Shown here: positions 37,708-46,963 of the stretch, in pieces
How positions within the stretch are numbered: the stretch's first letter is position 1
Layout of the letters: each line of letters starts with the position of its first letter
Source of the DNA: Actinotalea solisilvae
Lineage (GTDB): Bacteria > Actinomycetota > Actinomycetes > Actinomycetales > Cellulomonadaceae
Length of the DNA: 64,000 nucleotides
Assembly: GCF_016464425.1 (NCBI RefSeq)
Contig: NZ_JADDKQ010000001.1
Span: 434,001 to 498,000, forward strand
Direction: 5' to 3'
Notes under the pieces: generated by a model
What the model was told of the DNA's origin: nothing
The model's database searches: none
What the model saw: only the letters and a program-made list of their open reading frames with translations
Translations under genes and position numbers: made by a program

Positions 37708-39801
37708 TCAGGACAGCCCGCGGCGGGCCAGCAGCGGGGCGATCTCGGGGTCGCGCCCGCGCAGCTCGCGGAAGGTGTCCATGACGTCGAGCGAGCCGCC
37801 GCGCGCGAGCAGCACCCGCCGGAACCGGTCGCCGTTCTCGCGGCGCAGACCGCCGTTCTCCTCGAACCACGTCACGGTGTCCGCGTCGAGCACCTCGGAC
37901 CAGATGTAGGAGTAGTACGCCGCGGCGTAGCCGCCGCCGAAGACGTGGTTGAAGTACGTCGTCCGGTAGCGCGGCGGCACCGCCGGCACGGCGATGCCGG
38001 CCGCCTCGAGCGCGCGGGCCTCGAACCCCTCCACCTCGTCGACGTCGGTCGGGACGTCCTCGGGCGCCAGGGTGTGCCACGCCTGGTCGAGCAGCGCCGC
38101 CGCGAGGTACTCGGTCGTCGAGAAGCCCTCGTTGTACTGGCGCGACGCGAGCATCGTCCCGACCCACTCCTGCGGCATCGCCTCGCCCGTGCGGTGGTGC
38201 ACCGCGTAGCGCCGCAGGATCGACGGCTCCCACGCCCACATCTCGTTCACCTGCGACGGGTACTCGACGAAGTCGCGCGGCACCTCGGTGCCCGACTGGC
38301 TCGGCAGCCGCACGTCCGAGAACAGGCCGTGCAGCGCGTGCCCGAACTCGTGGAAGAGCGTGATGACCTCGTCCCACGTGAGCAGGGTCGGCTCGCCCGC
38401 GGGGGGCTTCGGGATGTTGAGGTTGTTGACGACGACGGGCCGGTGGCCGAGCAGCGCGCTCTGGTCGACGAGGTTGTTCATCCACGCCCCGCCGCGCTTC
38501 GACTCGCGCGTGTACCAGTCGGCGAGGAACAGGCCCAGCTCGCTGCCGTCCGCGTCGACCACCTCGAACACCTGGACGTCCGGGTGGTAGCCGACGAGGT
38601 CCGGGCGCGGCGCGAAGCGCAGGCCGTAGAGCTCGCCGGCCGCGGCGAAGACGCCGTCGTGCACGACGCGCTCGAGCTCGAGGTAGGGGCGCAGGACGGC
38701 GTCGTCCAGGCGGTACCGCTCTTGACGGACCCGCTCGGCGTAGTAGGGCCAGTCCCACGCCTCGAGGGTCGCGGCCGGGTCGCCGACGTCGGCGCGCAGG
38801 GCGGCCTCGAGGTCCGCGGCCTCGCGCGCAGCGTTCGCGGCGGCGGCGGGCGCGAGGCGCCCGAGCATGCCCGCGACCGCCTCGGTCGTCCGGGCGGTGC
38901 CGTCCTCCGCGACGTAGGCGGCATGGTGCTCGTAGCCGAGCAGCCGCGCGCGCTCCGCGCGGAGCCGGGCGAGCTCGAGGAGGGTCGCGCGCGTGTCGTG
39001 CTCGCCGCCCCGGCCGCCCCGCCCGACCGACGCCTCGTGGACGCGCTGCCGGACGTCCCGGCGCCGCAGCGTCGCCAGCACGGGCTGCTGGCTGTAGAGC
39101 ATGAGCTCGACGAGGTACCCGCTCTCGTGCCCGCGGTCGGCCGCGGCCTGCCGGGCGGCCGCGACGGCGTCGTCCGGCATGCCCTCGAGGTCGGCGGCGT
39201 CCTCGAGCAGGACCGCGCTCGCGTTCGTCTCGGCGAGGAGCTCGCGGCCGAACCCGGTCTCGAGCGTCGTGATCCGCGCGTTGAGCGCGCGCAGGCGGAC
39301 CTGGACCTCCTCGGGCTGGGCCGCGCCCGCCCGCACGACGTCGCGCCGCAGCTCGGCGAGCAGCCAGGCGGCGTCGGGCGCCAGCTCGACCTCGCCGGCC
39401 TCGACCCGCCCGTGCAGCTGCTCGAGCCGCTCGTAGAGGCGGCGGTCCAGGTAGATCGCGTCGTGGTGCTCCGACAGGCGCGGCGCGACCTGCTCCTCGA
39501 TGGCGTCGAGCTCGGGCGTCGTGTCGGCGCTCGTCCGGTTGAAGAAGACCGTCGCGACGCGGTGGAGCAGCCGTCCCGACCGCTCGAGCCCGAGCAGCAG
39601 GCCCTCGTCGGGCGCGTCGGTCGACGCGAGGAGGGCCTCGACCTCGGCGCGCTCCTGCGCCATGCCCGCCTCGAAGGCGGGCAGGTAGTGCTCGTCGCGG
39701 ATCCGCGCGAAGTCCGGCAGCGCGTACGGCAGCGTCGAGTCCTGGGCGAAGGGGTTGGTCGGGTCGAGGTCCGCCACGGTGGCGTGGGTGGTGTCGGTCA
39801 T
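37708..39801 (-). CDS. M3 family oligopeptidase (Dcp-like)
   Basis: 697-residue cytosolic zinc peptidase with LFHEFGHALHGLFSD (HExxH plus downstream ligand region), FVEYPSQVNEMWAW with the third Glu ligand, and HVFGGGYAAAYYSYIW near the C-terminus. Length and motifs match peptidyl-dipeptidase Dcp / oligopeptidase A. ATG at 39801 with GAGAGGA upstream. Adjacent to the M20 peptidase on the same strand (30-base gap); together they could complete peptide breakdown downstream of the proteasome. Confidence 0.93.
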   Translation of the reverse strand: MTDTTHATVADLDPTNPFAQDSTLPYALPDFARIRDEHYLPAFEAGMAQERAEVEALLASTDAPDEGLLLGLERSGRLLHRVATVFFNRTSADTTPELDAIEEQVAPRLSEHHDAIYLDRRLYERLEQLHGRVEAGEVELAPDAAWLLAELRRDVVRAGAAQPEEVQVRLRALNARITTLETGFGRELLAETNASAVLLEDAADLEGMPDDAVAAARQAAADRGHESGYLVELMLYSQQPVLATLRRRDVRQRVHEASVGRGGRGGEHDTRATLLELARLRAERARLLGYEHHAAYVAEDGTARTTEAVAGMLGRLAPAAAANAAREAADLEAALRADVGDPAATLEAWDWPYYAERVRQERYRLDDAVLRPYLELERVVHDGVFAAAGELYGLRFAPRPDLVGYHPDVQVFEVVDADGSELGLFLADWYTRESKRGGAWMNNLVDQSALLGHRPVVVNNLNIPKPPAGEPTLLTWDEVITLFHEFGHALHGLFSDVRLPSQSGTEVPRDFVEYPSQVNEMWAWEPSILRRYAVHHRTGEAMPQEWVGTMLASRQYNEGFSTTEYLAAALLDQAWHTLAPEDVPTDVDEVEGFEARALEAAGIAVPAVPPRYRTTYFNHVFGGGYAAAYYSYIWSEVLDADTVTWFEENGGLRRENGDRFRRVLLARGGSLDVMDTFRELRGRDPEIAPLLARRGLS

Positions 39802-39893
39802 CGGGCCATCCTCTCAACGCACGCGCGGCCGGTCGCGCAGGAGCTGCGCGAGCGTGGGCACCCAGGTCGCCCCGCGCGGGCGCGCCCGACGAC

Positions 39894-41012
39894 TCAGGCG
39901 AGCACCGACGCCGCGCTGCCCACGGGCAGCCCGTGCGCCTCGGCGACGCCGGGCTGCAGCAGCGCGCCGTCGTGCGTCGTCAGGCCGGCGGCGAGCGACG
40001 GGTCGTGCGCGACCGCGTCGCGCCAGCCGCGGCGGGCGAGCTCGAGCACGTACGGGAGCGTCACCGCCGTGAGCGCGTGCGTCGCGGTCACGGGGACGGC
40101 GCCCGGCATGTTGGCGACGCAGTAGAACGTCGAGCCGTGCACGCGGAACGTCGGCTCGGCGTGCGTCGTCGGGCGCGTGTCCTCGAAGCAGCCGCCCTGG
40201 TCGACCGCGATGTCGACGAGCACCGAGCCCTCGCGCATGCGCGCAACCGTGGCGTTGGTGACCAGCGTGGGGGCGCGGCGGCCGGGCACGAGGACGGCGC
40301 CGATGACGAGGTCCGCCGCGAGGACGGCCTCCTCGACCGCGAGCGGGCTCGACGCGATCGTCCGCACGCGCCCGCCGTAGGCGGCGTCGAGCTCGCGCAG
40401 GCGTGGCAGGTTGACGTCGAGCACGGTGACGTCCGCGCGCAGCCCCACCGCAATGTCCGCGGCGTGCCGTCCGGCGACGCCGCCGCCGATGACGACCACG
40501 CTCGCGGGCGCCACGCCCGGCACGCCGCCGGGCAGCAGCCCGCGGCCACCCTGACTGCGCATGAGGTGGTAGGCGCCGACCTGGGTCGAGAGCCGGCCCG
40601 CGACCTCGCTCATGGGGGCGAGCAGCGGGAGCGAGCCGTCCGCGGCCTGGACCGTCTCGTAGGCGATCGCGGTGGTGCCGGCCGCGAGGAGCGCGTCGGT
40701 GCACGCGCGGCTCGCCGCGAGGTGCAGGTAGGTGAAGAGGACCTGGTCGCGGCGCAGGAAGCCGTGCTCCTGCTCGACCGGCTCCTTGACCTTGCACACG
40801 AGCTCGGCGGCCCACGCGTCGGCCGCCTCGGGCACGATCCGCCCGCCGGCCGCCACGTACGCGTCGTCGGGGATGTTGGACCCGCGGCCCGCACCGGCCT
40901 GGACGAGGACCTCGTGGCCCTCGGCCGCGAGCGCGTGCACGCCGGCCGGGGTCAGGGCGACCCGGTACTCGTGGTTCTTGACCTCGCTGGGCACACCGAC
41001 CTGCACCGTCAT
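39894..41012 (-). CDS. ald: alanine dehydrogenase
   Basis: NAD-dependent oxidation of L-alanine to pyruvate and ammonia. The 372-residue product shows GVPSEVKNHEYRVALTPAG, KVKEP, FTYLHLAA with the catalytic His, MSEVAGRLSTQVGA, the Rossmann motif VVVIGGGVAGRHAA, VDIAVDQGGCFE and VANMPGAVPVTATHALT. ATG at 41012 with AAGGG upstream. Two palindromes directly upstream may be operators. Confidence 0.96.
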   Translation of the reverse strand: MTVQVGVPSEVKNHEYRVALTPAGVHALAAEGHEVLVQAGAGRGSNIPDDAYVAAGGRIVPEAADAWAAELVCKVKEPVEQEHGFLRRDQVLFTYLHLAASRACTDALLAAGTTAIAYETVQAADGSLPLLAPMSEVAGRLSTQVGAYHLMRSQGGRGLLPGGVPGVAPASVVVIGGGVAGRHAADIAVGLRADVTVLDVNLPRLRELDAAYGGRVRTIASSPLAVEEAVLAADLVIGAVLVPGRRAPTLVTNATVARMREGSVLVDIAVDQGGCFEDTRPTTHAEPTFRVHGSTFYCVANMPGAVPVTATHALTAVTLPYVLELARRGWRDAVAHDPSLAAGLTTHDGALLQPGVAEAHGLPVGSAASVLA

Positions 41013-41037
41013 CCCACGCCCTTCGTCGGGTCCGATG

Positions 41038-41070
41038 GTGCGAGAATCGCACGTCGCGGGCCATCGCGAC
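41038..41070. promoter_or_regulatory. two adjacent palindromes upstream of ald
   Basis: GTGCGA-GAA-TCGCAC (41038-41052) is followed without a gap by GTCGCG-GGCCAT-CGCGAC (41053-41070), 26-58 bp upstream of ald. This is a plausible operator pair for an Lrp/AsnC-type regulator such as AldR, which controls ald in mycobacteria; no regulator gene is adjacent here. Could also act on the divergent kinase gene at 41191. Confidence 0.4.
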
Positions 41071-41190
41071 AGTCCCCCTCGCCCGTCCGGCAGACCAGGA
41101 CCCACGGATTTCGTCGTCGCGCGGCGTCTTGCCCTCGGAATCGCGCCCCCGCGCGGGACGCGGCCGCCTCCTGCGTGGTCGACTGGCGCG

Positions 41191-41982
41191 ATGACGACGC
41201 CGCCTGCCCGCCACGTCAAGCGCCGTGCCGACGCGCCCGCGGGGTTCTTCGCCTGCGAGGCGGCCGGCCTGCGCTGGCTCGCCGAGGCGCGCGGGGCCGC
41301 CGTCGTCCGGGTGCTCGACGTCGCCGACGACGCGCTCGTGCTCGAGCGGCTCGAGGCGGTCGCGCCCACGGCCGCCGCGGCGCGCGCCCTCGGTGCGGGC
41401 CTCGCCCGGACGCACGACGCCGGTGCGCCCGCGTTCGGCGCCCCGCCGCCCGGCTGGCCGCGCGACGGGTTCTTCGGACCGCTCGACGCGCCGCTCCCGA
41501 TGTTCTCGGGCCACCACGAGCGCTGGGGCCCGGCGCTCGCCGACCTGCGGCTGGACCCGCTCCGCGAGCACCTGCGCGAGCGCGGCGCGGGCACGCCCGC
41601 GATCGACGCCGCCCTCGACCGCGTGGCCGACGCGCTGCGCGACGGCGCGTGGGACGACGACGACTCCCCCGCCCGGCTCCACGGCGACCTGTGGTCCGGC
41701 AACGTGATGTGGACCGCCGCGGGCGCGGTGCTCGTCGACCCGGCGGCCCACGGCGGCCACCGGCTCGCCGACCTCGCGATGCTGCACCTCTTCGGCCTGC
41801 CGCACCTCGACGACGTCGTCGCGGGGTACGTGGCGGTGCACCCCCTGCCCGACGGGTGGCGGTCGCTGCTCGGCCTGCACCAGCTCTACCCGGTCGGCGT
41901 CCACGCCGTGCTCTTCGGCGGCGGCTACGTCGGGCAGCTCGAGCGGCTCGCGGCGCGGTACGCCGACGGCCGCCGGCGCTGA
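41191..41982 (+). CDS. fructosamine kinase family protein
   Basis: 263-residue protein-kinase-like fold: FFACEAAGLRWLAEA near the N-terminus, HDAGAPAFG and the catalytic LHGDLWSGNVMW (catalytic Asp and metal-binding Asn) followed by VLVDPAAHGGHRLADLAML. Family members phosphorylate ketosamines on glycated proteins or amino acids. Slightly shorter than usual (approx. 280) at the N-terminus. ATG 41191; no ribosome site seen. Convergent with DoxX. Confidence 0.88.
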   Translation: MTTPPARHVKRRADAPAGFFACEAAGLRWLAEARGAAVVRVLDVADDALVLERLEAVAPTAAAARALGAGLARTHDAGAPAFGAPPPGWPRDGFFGPLDAPLPMFSGHHERWGPALADLRLDPLREHLRERGAGTPAIDAALDRVADALRDGAWDDDDSPARLHGDLWSGNVMWTAAGAVLVDPAAHGGHRLADLAMLHLFGLPHLDDVVAGYVAVHPLPDGWRSLLGLHQLYPVGVHAVLFGGGYVGQLERLAARYADGRRR

Positions 41983-42016
41983 GCGTCGGCGGCCGTCGGG
42001 CCCGCGGACCGGTCGG

Positions 42017-43099
42017 TCAGGCGCGGGTCGCCGCGGCGACCGCGGCGGGCCGGCGGCCCGGGCGCAGCTCGCGCAGGCGGCGGAGGTCCGCCACCGACGG
42101 GAGCCAGGCGACGCCCGGCGCCGTGCTCGGGTTCGAGCCGTAGACGAGGAGGGTGAGGAACACGCCGTACACCGGCAGGTGGCCGACGACCTCCGTCGTG
42201 CCGAAGAGGAGGAGGGTCGCGTTGAACGGCACCATCGCGACGAGCACGGCCACCTGGGGCATGGCGCCCGAGATGACGAGCAGGCCGAAGAGCAGCTCGA
42301 CGGCACCGGCGACGGCGATGAACGTGTCGACCGGCACCTCGATGCCGACGAGAGCGAACACGTCGAGCTGCGGGTACGCCTCGAGGGTGTTGCGGGCGAG
42401 CTCGGGGTTGGTGAACTTCTCGCTGAACGCGAGCGTGATGAGCGCCGTGCCCACGAGGACGCGCAGGGCGAGCAGCGCGACGCGCAGCCGCTCCGGGCTG
42501 GGCTCGACGCGGCCGAACGTCGCGTCCGACGGCGGCACGACGGCGAGGAAGAGCGCGATGCCGAGCAGGCCGGCCGTCTCCAGCAGGGCCACGGGCCCTG
42601 CGGTGAGGAGGGCCGGCGGGCCGAGGAGCACGACCCCGAGCGCGGCGGCGCGCAGGCGGATGCCCGTGATGAGCCAGATGCCGATGACGGCCTGGACGAC
42701 GCCGGCGACGTAGCGGCCCGGCACGTCGTCGAGGGGCAGCGACGGCGTGAGGAACGCGCCCGTCACCGAGAAGACGAGGAGCGAGATGCCGAGGTGGATC
42801 GCGAGCAGGCGCGGGACGTACGGCGCGAGCCGGCCGAGCGGGCGCAGCACCCCGAGCTCGGGCCGCGGCAGGCGGGTCGCGACCAGGCGCCAGACGACGG
42901 TCACGACGGCCATGAGCAGCGCGAGACCGAGCGGGAGCGCGGAGAAGAAGAAGCCCCAGTCGCCGCCGTCGGTGTTCTCGGTGAACCAGCGCTCGTGCGC
43001 CGAGGCGGGCACGGCGCCCGCGACGACGACGGCACCCGTGAGGGCTGCGGTCGCGACGAGCCGCGTCCGGCGGCGGGCGGGGGCGAGGAGGTGCGTCAT
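42017..43099 (-). CDS. DoxX-family integral membrane protein with N-terminal signal sequence
   Basis: 360-residue membrane protein: cleavable-looking signal (ending near ASAHERW), then about eight hydrophobic segments. The C-terminal portion, VLVGTALITLAFSEKFTNPELA with VELLFGLLVISG, matches the DoxX pattern. Redox or terminal-oxidase association is reported for the family; function here is unknown. ATG at 43099 follows the alpha/beta hydrolase by 55 bases, so they may be co-transcribed; TAACCT over the hydrolase stop is an alternative promoter. Confidence 0.8.
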   Translation of the reverse strand: MTHLLAPARRRTRLVATAALTGAVVVAGAVPASAHERWFTENTDGGDWGFFFSALPLGLALLMAVVTVVWRLVATRLPRPELGVLRPLGRLAPYVPRLLAIHLGISLLVFSVTGAFLTPSLPLDDVPGRYVAGVVQAVIGIWLITGIRLRAAALGVVLLGPPALLTAGPVALLETAGLLGIALFLAVVPPSDATFGRVEPSPERLRVALLALRVLVGTALITLAFSEKFTNPELARNTLEAYPQLDVFALVGIEVPVDTFIAVAGAVELLFGLLVISGAMPQVAVLVAMVPFNATLLLFGTTEVVGHLPVYGVFLTLLVYGSNPSTAPGVAWLPSVADLRRLRELRPGRRPAAVAAATRA

Positions 43100-43154
43100 G
43101 GTGGTCCCAGGGTCGGCGCGGGTTTGACCCGGCTGCTCCGGGGCAAAACCGAGG

Positions 43155-43841
43155 TTAGGAGCGAGCCGACGCGACGACCTGGGACGTTGGTCCGATCACA
43201 GCCCCGCCGTCGGTCGCCTCGCGCAGGGCGCGCAGCAGCACACGGTTGAACGCGAGCGGCGCGTGGCTGTTGACGTCGTGCCCGGCCCTCGGCACGACGT
43301 GCAGGCGTGCGCGGGGGTGCGCGAGGCGGAACCGCCACTCGTCGAGCCGGAGGGGGTCGCGCACCCCGTTGACGAGCCAGACCGGCATCCGCAGCCCCCG
43401 CAGGTCGGCGAGCGCCGAGTAGCCGCGCATCGCGGTGAGCATGTCCGCGACGACGTGCCACGTGTGCCCGGACGGGCGCAGCGTCCGCGCGACGCGCAGC
43501 GAGAGCGCACGGTACGCCGCAAGCGGCTTGCCCCGGATCTCCGTCGAGCAGCCCGCCAGCACCAGGCCGGCGACCTTGCGCGGGTGACGGGCCGCGAACG
43601 CGAGCGACGCGTACCCGCCCAGCGACAGCCCCACGAGGAGCACCGGGCCCGGGACGCTGTCGACGGCGCGGTCGATCGTCGCGAGCGCCTCCGCGAACGT
43701 GAACGTCTCGCCCGCGCGACGGCCGTGACCGGGCAGGTCGACGGCGAGAGCGGCGTGGCCGGCGTCCCGCACCGCGCTCATCTGCTGGTGCCAGATGGCC
43801 GACGACGTCCGGGTGCCGTGGACGAACACGACGGGGATCAC
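43155..43841 (-). CDS. alpha/beta hydrolase
   Basis: 228-residue alpha/beta-hydrolase fold protein: oxyanion region FVHGTRTSSAIW, nucleophile elbow GLSLGGYA, acid VNGVRDPLRLDEW and catalytic His in RAGHDVNSHAP. Substrate unknown. GTG start at 43841. Divergent from the ABC-F gene over 164 bases in which no clear operator was found. Confidence 0.9.
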   Translation of the reverse strand: MIPVVFVHGTRTSSAIWHQQMSAVRDAGHAALAVDLPGHGRRAGETFTFAEALATIDRAVDSVPGPVLLVGLSLGGYASLAFAARHPRKVAGLVLAGCSTEIRGKPLAAYRALSLRVARTLRPSGHTWHVVADMLTAMRGYSALADLRGLRMPVWLVNGVRDPLRLDEWRFRLAHPRARLHVVPRAGHDVNSHAPLAFNRVLLRALREATDGGAVIGPTSQVVASARS

Positions 43842-44005
43842 GCGTCACGCCTCCGCCCTGCGCGCGGTACGGCCCGGCCACGCCGGGACTCGTCCGGCAC
43901 GCGCGCTGTGTGCCGGTGGGGATCCGATGGTAGGTCGGTACGGCGCCCGGCGCCCGGCGGCGGTCCGCCGACGGCCCGGGTCCCGCGGCACGGGACAATG
44001 GCCTC

Positions 44006-45652
44006 ATGAGCGCCACCGTGCAGGTCAGGAACGTCGGGGCGGCCTACGGCGACCGGACCCTCTTCACGGGGGCCGAGCTCGTCGTCGCGCCGGGCGACGT
44101 CGTCGGCCTCGTCGGCCCCAACGGTGCGGGCAAGTCGACGCTGCTGCACATCCTCGCCGGGCGCCGCACGCCCGACGAGGGCGCCGTGGCGGTCTCCCCG
44201 CCCGACGCGCAGCTGGGCCTGCTCACGCAGGAGGTCGAGCGGCGCGACGGCGAGTCGGTGTGCGCCCACCTCGAGCGGCGCACGGGCGTGGCCGACGCGC
44301 AGGCCGCGCTCGACGCCGCCGCCGATGCGCTCGCGACCGACGCACCGGACGCGGGCGACGCCTACTCGGACGCGCTCGAGACCTGGCTGCGGCTCGGCGG
44401 CGCGGACCTCGACGCGCGCATGGCGACGGTCGCCGAGGAGATCGGCCTGGGCGTCGACCTCGACCTGCCCATGACGGCCCTCTCCGGCGGGCAGGCAGCG
44501 CGCGTGGGCCTCGCCGCGCTCCTGCTCTCCCGGTACGACCTCTACCTGCTCGACGAGCCGACGAACGACCTCGACGCCGCCGGTCTCGCACTGCTCGAGG
44601 ACTTCGTCGACCACGTGGAGGCTCCCGTCGTCGTCGTGAGCCACGACCGGGAGTTCCTCAGCCGGACCGTGACGGCCGTCGTCGAGATCGACCGGAGCCT
44701 GCAGCGGGTCCAGCTCTACGGCGGCAGCTACGACGCCTACCTCGAGGAGCGGTCCGTCGCTCGGCGCCGCGCCCGCGAGGCGTACGAGGAGTACGCCTCG
44801 CGGCGCGAGGCGCTCGAGGCCCGCGCCCGCACGCAGCGCGCCTGGATGGAGAAGGGCGTGCGCAACGCCCGGCGCAAGGCGACCGACAACGACAAGCACC
44901 TCAAGCACTTCCGCGGCCAGACGTCCGAGAAGCAGGCCGCGAAGGCCCGCCAGACGGACCGCATGATCAGCCGGCTCGAGGTCGTCGAGGAGCCCCGCAA
45001 GGAGTGGCAGCTCCAGCTCACCATCGCCTCCGGCCCGCGGTCCGGCGCGGTCGTGGCCGTGGCGCGCGGCGCGTCCGTGCGCCGTGGCGACTTCGTGCTC
45101 GGCCCGGTGGACGTGCAGGTCGACTGGCAGGACCGGATCGCCGTGACGGGACCGAACGGCGCGGGCAAGTCGACGCTCCTCGCCCTGCTGCTCGGCCGCC
45201 TGGAGCCGACGTCGGGCGCCGTGGACCTCGGCGCGGGCGTGCTGGTCGGCGAGGTGGACCAGGCGCGCCGGGCGTTCGAGGGCGACGAGCCCCTCGTGAC
45301 CGCCTTCGCGCGCGAGGTGCCGGACTGGCCGACGGCGGACGTGCGCACGCTGCTGGCCAAGTTCGGCCTCGGCGGGCACCACATCCACCGGCCCGCCGTG
45401 TCGCAGTCCCCCGGCGAGCGCACGCGCGCCGCGATGGCCCTCCTCCAGGCCCGCGGGGTCAACCTGCTCGTGCTCGACGAGCCGACGAACCACCTCGACC
45501 TGCCGGCGATCGAGCAGCTCGAGGCGGCGCTCGACGCCTTCGACGGCACCATCCTGCTCGTCACGCACGACCGGCGGATGCTCGAGACGGTCCGGCTGAC
45601 GCGGCGCCTGCACGTCGAGGACGGTCAGGTCACCGAGGTCACGCCGGGCTGA
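44006..45652 (+). CDS. ABC-F family ATPase
   Basis: 548-residue soluble protein with two ABC domains and no membrane domain, typical of ribosome-associated ABC-F proteins. NBD1: GPNGAGKST, LSGGQ, YLLDEPTNDLD. The charged linker (EARARTQRAWMEKGVRNARRKATDNDKHLKHF) is the region that reaches the peptidyl-transferase centre. NBD2: GPNGAGKST, LLVLDEPTNHLD, with signature QSPGE in place of LSGGE. Subfamily cannot be assigned by eye; antibiotic protection or translation-factor roles both occur. ATG with GACAAT six bases before it. Confidence 0.92.
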   Translation: MSATVQVRNVGAAYGDRTLFTGAELVVAPGDVVGLVGPNGAGKSTLLHILAGRRTPDEGAVAVSPPDAQLGLLTQEVERRDGESVCAHLERRTGVADAQAALDAAADALATDAPDAGDAYSDALETWLRLGGADLDARMATVAEEIGLGVDLDLPMTALSGGQAARVGLAALLLSRYDLYLLDEPTNDLDAAGLALLEDFVDHVEAPVVVVSHDREFLSRTVTAVVEIDRSLQRVQLYGGSYDAYLEERSVARRRAREAYEEYASRREALEARARTQRAWMEKGVRNARRKATDNDKHLKHFRGQTSEKQAAKARQTDRMISRLEVVEEPRKEWQLQLTIASGPRSGAVVAVARGASVRRGDFVLGPVDVQVDWQDRIAVTGPNGAGKSTLLALLLGRLEPTSGAVDLGAGVLVGEVDQARRAFEGDEPLVTAFAREVPDWPTADVRTLLAKFGLGGHHIHRPAVSQSPGERTRAAMALLQARGVNLLVLDEPTNHLDLPAIEQLEAALDAFDGTILLVTHDRRMLETVRLTRRLHVEDGQVTEVTPG

Positions 45653-46133
45653 GCGGCGGACCGCCCGGGTCGGCGCGCGCACCCGCGACGACGCGGTCGA
45701 AGAACGCCGACTTGCGCTCCTCGTAGCCGGCGGCGTCGCCGGTCTTGAGGGCGTTGTACTCGGCCAGCAGGGCCGGCTCGGCGGCGACGCGGCGCCACGT
45801 CACGGTAAACCGGACGTCGTGCTCGCTGCCCACGGGCGTCACGGCGACGCCCGTGGGCAGGGGCGCGTCGGGCACCGCGAACGTCGCGAGCGTCGGCTGC
45901 CAGATCTCGGGGTGCACGACGTCGTACACCGTGCGGAGCGTCCGCACGGCAGCGGCGAGGAGCGCAGGCTCCACGCGCAGGTGCAGGTCGACGTCGCCCC
46001 GGGTCAGCGCGCCGGGGACGCTCGACCCGCCCACGAGCTCGAGGTCGCCGCCGACGCCGAGCGCCGCGAGGCGCTCGCGCTCGGCGGCGAGGATCGTGCG
46101 TGCCGTCGGGAGCAGGTCGTCCGACCGCTGCAC
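45639..46133 (-). CDS. GrpB family protein (nucleotidyltransferase-like)
   Basis: 164 residues with the GrpB/UPF0157 pattern: VGGSSVPGALTRGDVDLHLRV (nucleotidyltransferase-like GS and DxD), FTVTWRRVAAEPALLAEYNALK and YEERKSAFFDRVV. Function unknown. GTG at 46133 with GGGGAGG upstream. Its 3' end overlaps the convergent ABC-F gene by 14 bases. Confidence 0.82.
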   Translation of the reverse strand: MQRSDDLLPTARTILAAERERLAALGVGGDLELVGGSSVPGALTRGDVDLHLRVEPALLAAAVRTLRTVYDVVHPEIWQPTLATFAVPDAPLPTGVAVTPVGSEHDVRFTVTWRRVAAEPALLAEYNALKTGDAAGYEERKSAFFDRVVAGARADPGGPPLSPA

Positions 46134-46187
46134 GCCGCCTCCCCGGGTCGCCCGCGCGGGTGCGCGGTCGACGTCAGCGAACCACGC

Positions 46188-46736
46188 TCAGCCGACGGGC
46201 GCGCCGTCGAGCCCGAGCGCCGTCCGGATGAGCTGCGCGGCGGTGCCGGGCACGGGCAGCTCCGCCAGCCGGTCCGCGGTGTCCTGGTCGGTCCCGGCGT
46301 CGGCGATCGCCTGCCAGGCGGGGACCTCGGCCTCGAGCTCGAGGGCGAGCGCCTCGACCGCGGGCGCGACCTCGGCGGGCCAGACGGCCGTGCGCAGCCC
46401 CTCGACGAACTCCTCGTACCCCTGGGCGAGCTCGCCCGAGACGTCGCGCAGGCCGGGCATGTCGCTCACCGCGATCGCGGCGTCGAACTCGTCGAGCAGG
46501 GTGTTCGTCGGCTCGACGAGGACGAGGTAGTACTCCCCCGCCTCCTCGACCGTCATCGGGACGTCCGCAGCCTGCGTCGTGGCGTCCTCGTCCGACGTCG
46601 TCTCCGCGACGACCGAGCGCTCGACCGCGACGGTCGACGCGCTCTCGTCGGCGGCGGGCGCCGGTGTGCACGCGGCCAGCGCGAGGGCGACGACGGCGCC
46701 CAGCAGGGGCGCGGCGGCGACGGCTCGGCGGGTCAT
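46188..46736 (-). CDS. putative lipoprotein of unknown function
   Basis: 182 residues: Arg-containing N-terminus, hydrophobic segment and lipobox ALAAC (Cys at residue 23), then an Asp/Glu/Thr-rich spacer and a helical domain (VEEAGEYYLVLVEPTNTLLDEFDAA; FVEGLRTAVW; PAWQAIADAG). Probably surface-anchored after Lgt processing. I recognise no family. Last gene before the tRNA terminator on this strand. Confidence 0.75.
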   Translation of the reverse strand: MTRRAVAAAPLLGAVVALALAACTPAPAADESASTVAVERSVVAETTSDEDATTQAADVPMTVEEAGEYYLVLVEPTNTLLDEFDAAIAVSDMPGLRDVSGELAQGYEEFVEGLRTAVWPAEVAPAVEALALELEAEVPAWQAIADAGTDQDTADRLAELPVPGTAAQLIRTALGLDGAPVG

Positions 46737-46822
46737 ACCGTGTTCATCGACCCGCCCGACGGCGGTCTTGACCCGTCGGCGGGGGTGATTGTCCCGACGA
46801 GCGCCAGGGACGGGCGCCGCAC

Positions 46823-46864
46823 ACGACGAAGGCCCCCGACCGGCGGGTCAGGGGCCTTCGTCGT
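46823..46864. terminator. strong hairpin terminator downstream of tRNA-Leu
   Basis: 14-base perfect arms (46823-46836 and 46851-46864, ACGACGAAGGCCCC and complement) with an inner GACC/GGTC pair. It lies 16 bases beyond the tRNA 3' end in its direction of transcription. Symmetry makes it work on both strands. Confidence 0.8.
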
Positions 46865-46880
46865 CGCTGTCTCAACGAGT

Positions 46881-46963
46881 GTCCGGAGGGGGACTTGAAC
46901 CCCCACGCCCTATACGGGCACTAGCACCTCAAGCTAGCGCGTCTGCCATTCCGCCACCCGGAC
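46881..46963 (-). tRNA. tRNA-Leu (anticodon GAG)
   Basis: 83-base tRNA: acceptor stem GTCCGGG with TCCGGAC (one G-U pair), D-arm GGCGGAATGGCAGACGC, anticodon arm CTAGC-TTGAGGT-GCTAG with GAG, a long variable arm (TGCCCGTATAGGGCG), and T-arm GGGGGTTCAAGTCCCCC. The long variable arm fits a class II tRNA. CCA is not encoded. TATCTT about 40 bases upstream is a plausible -10. Confidence 0.95.
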
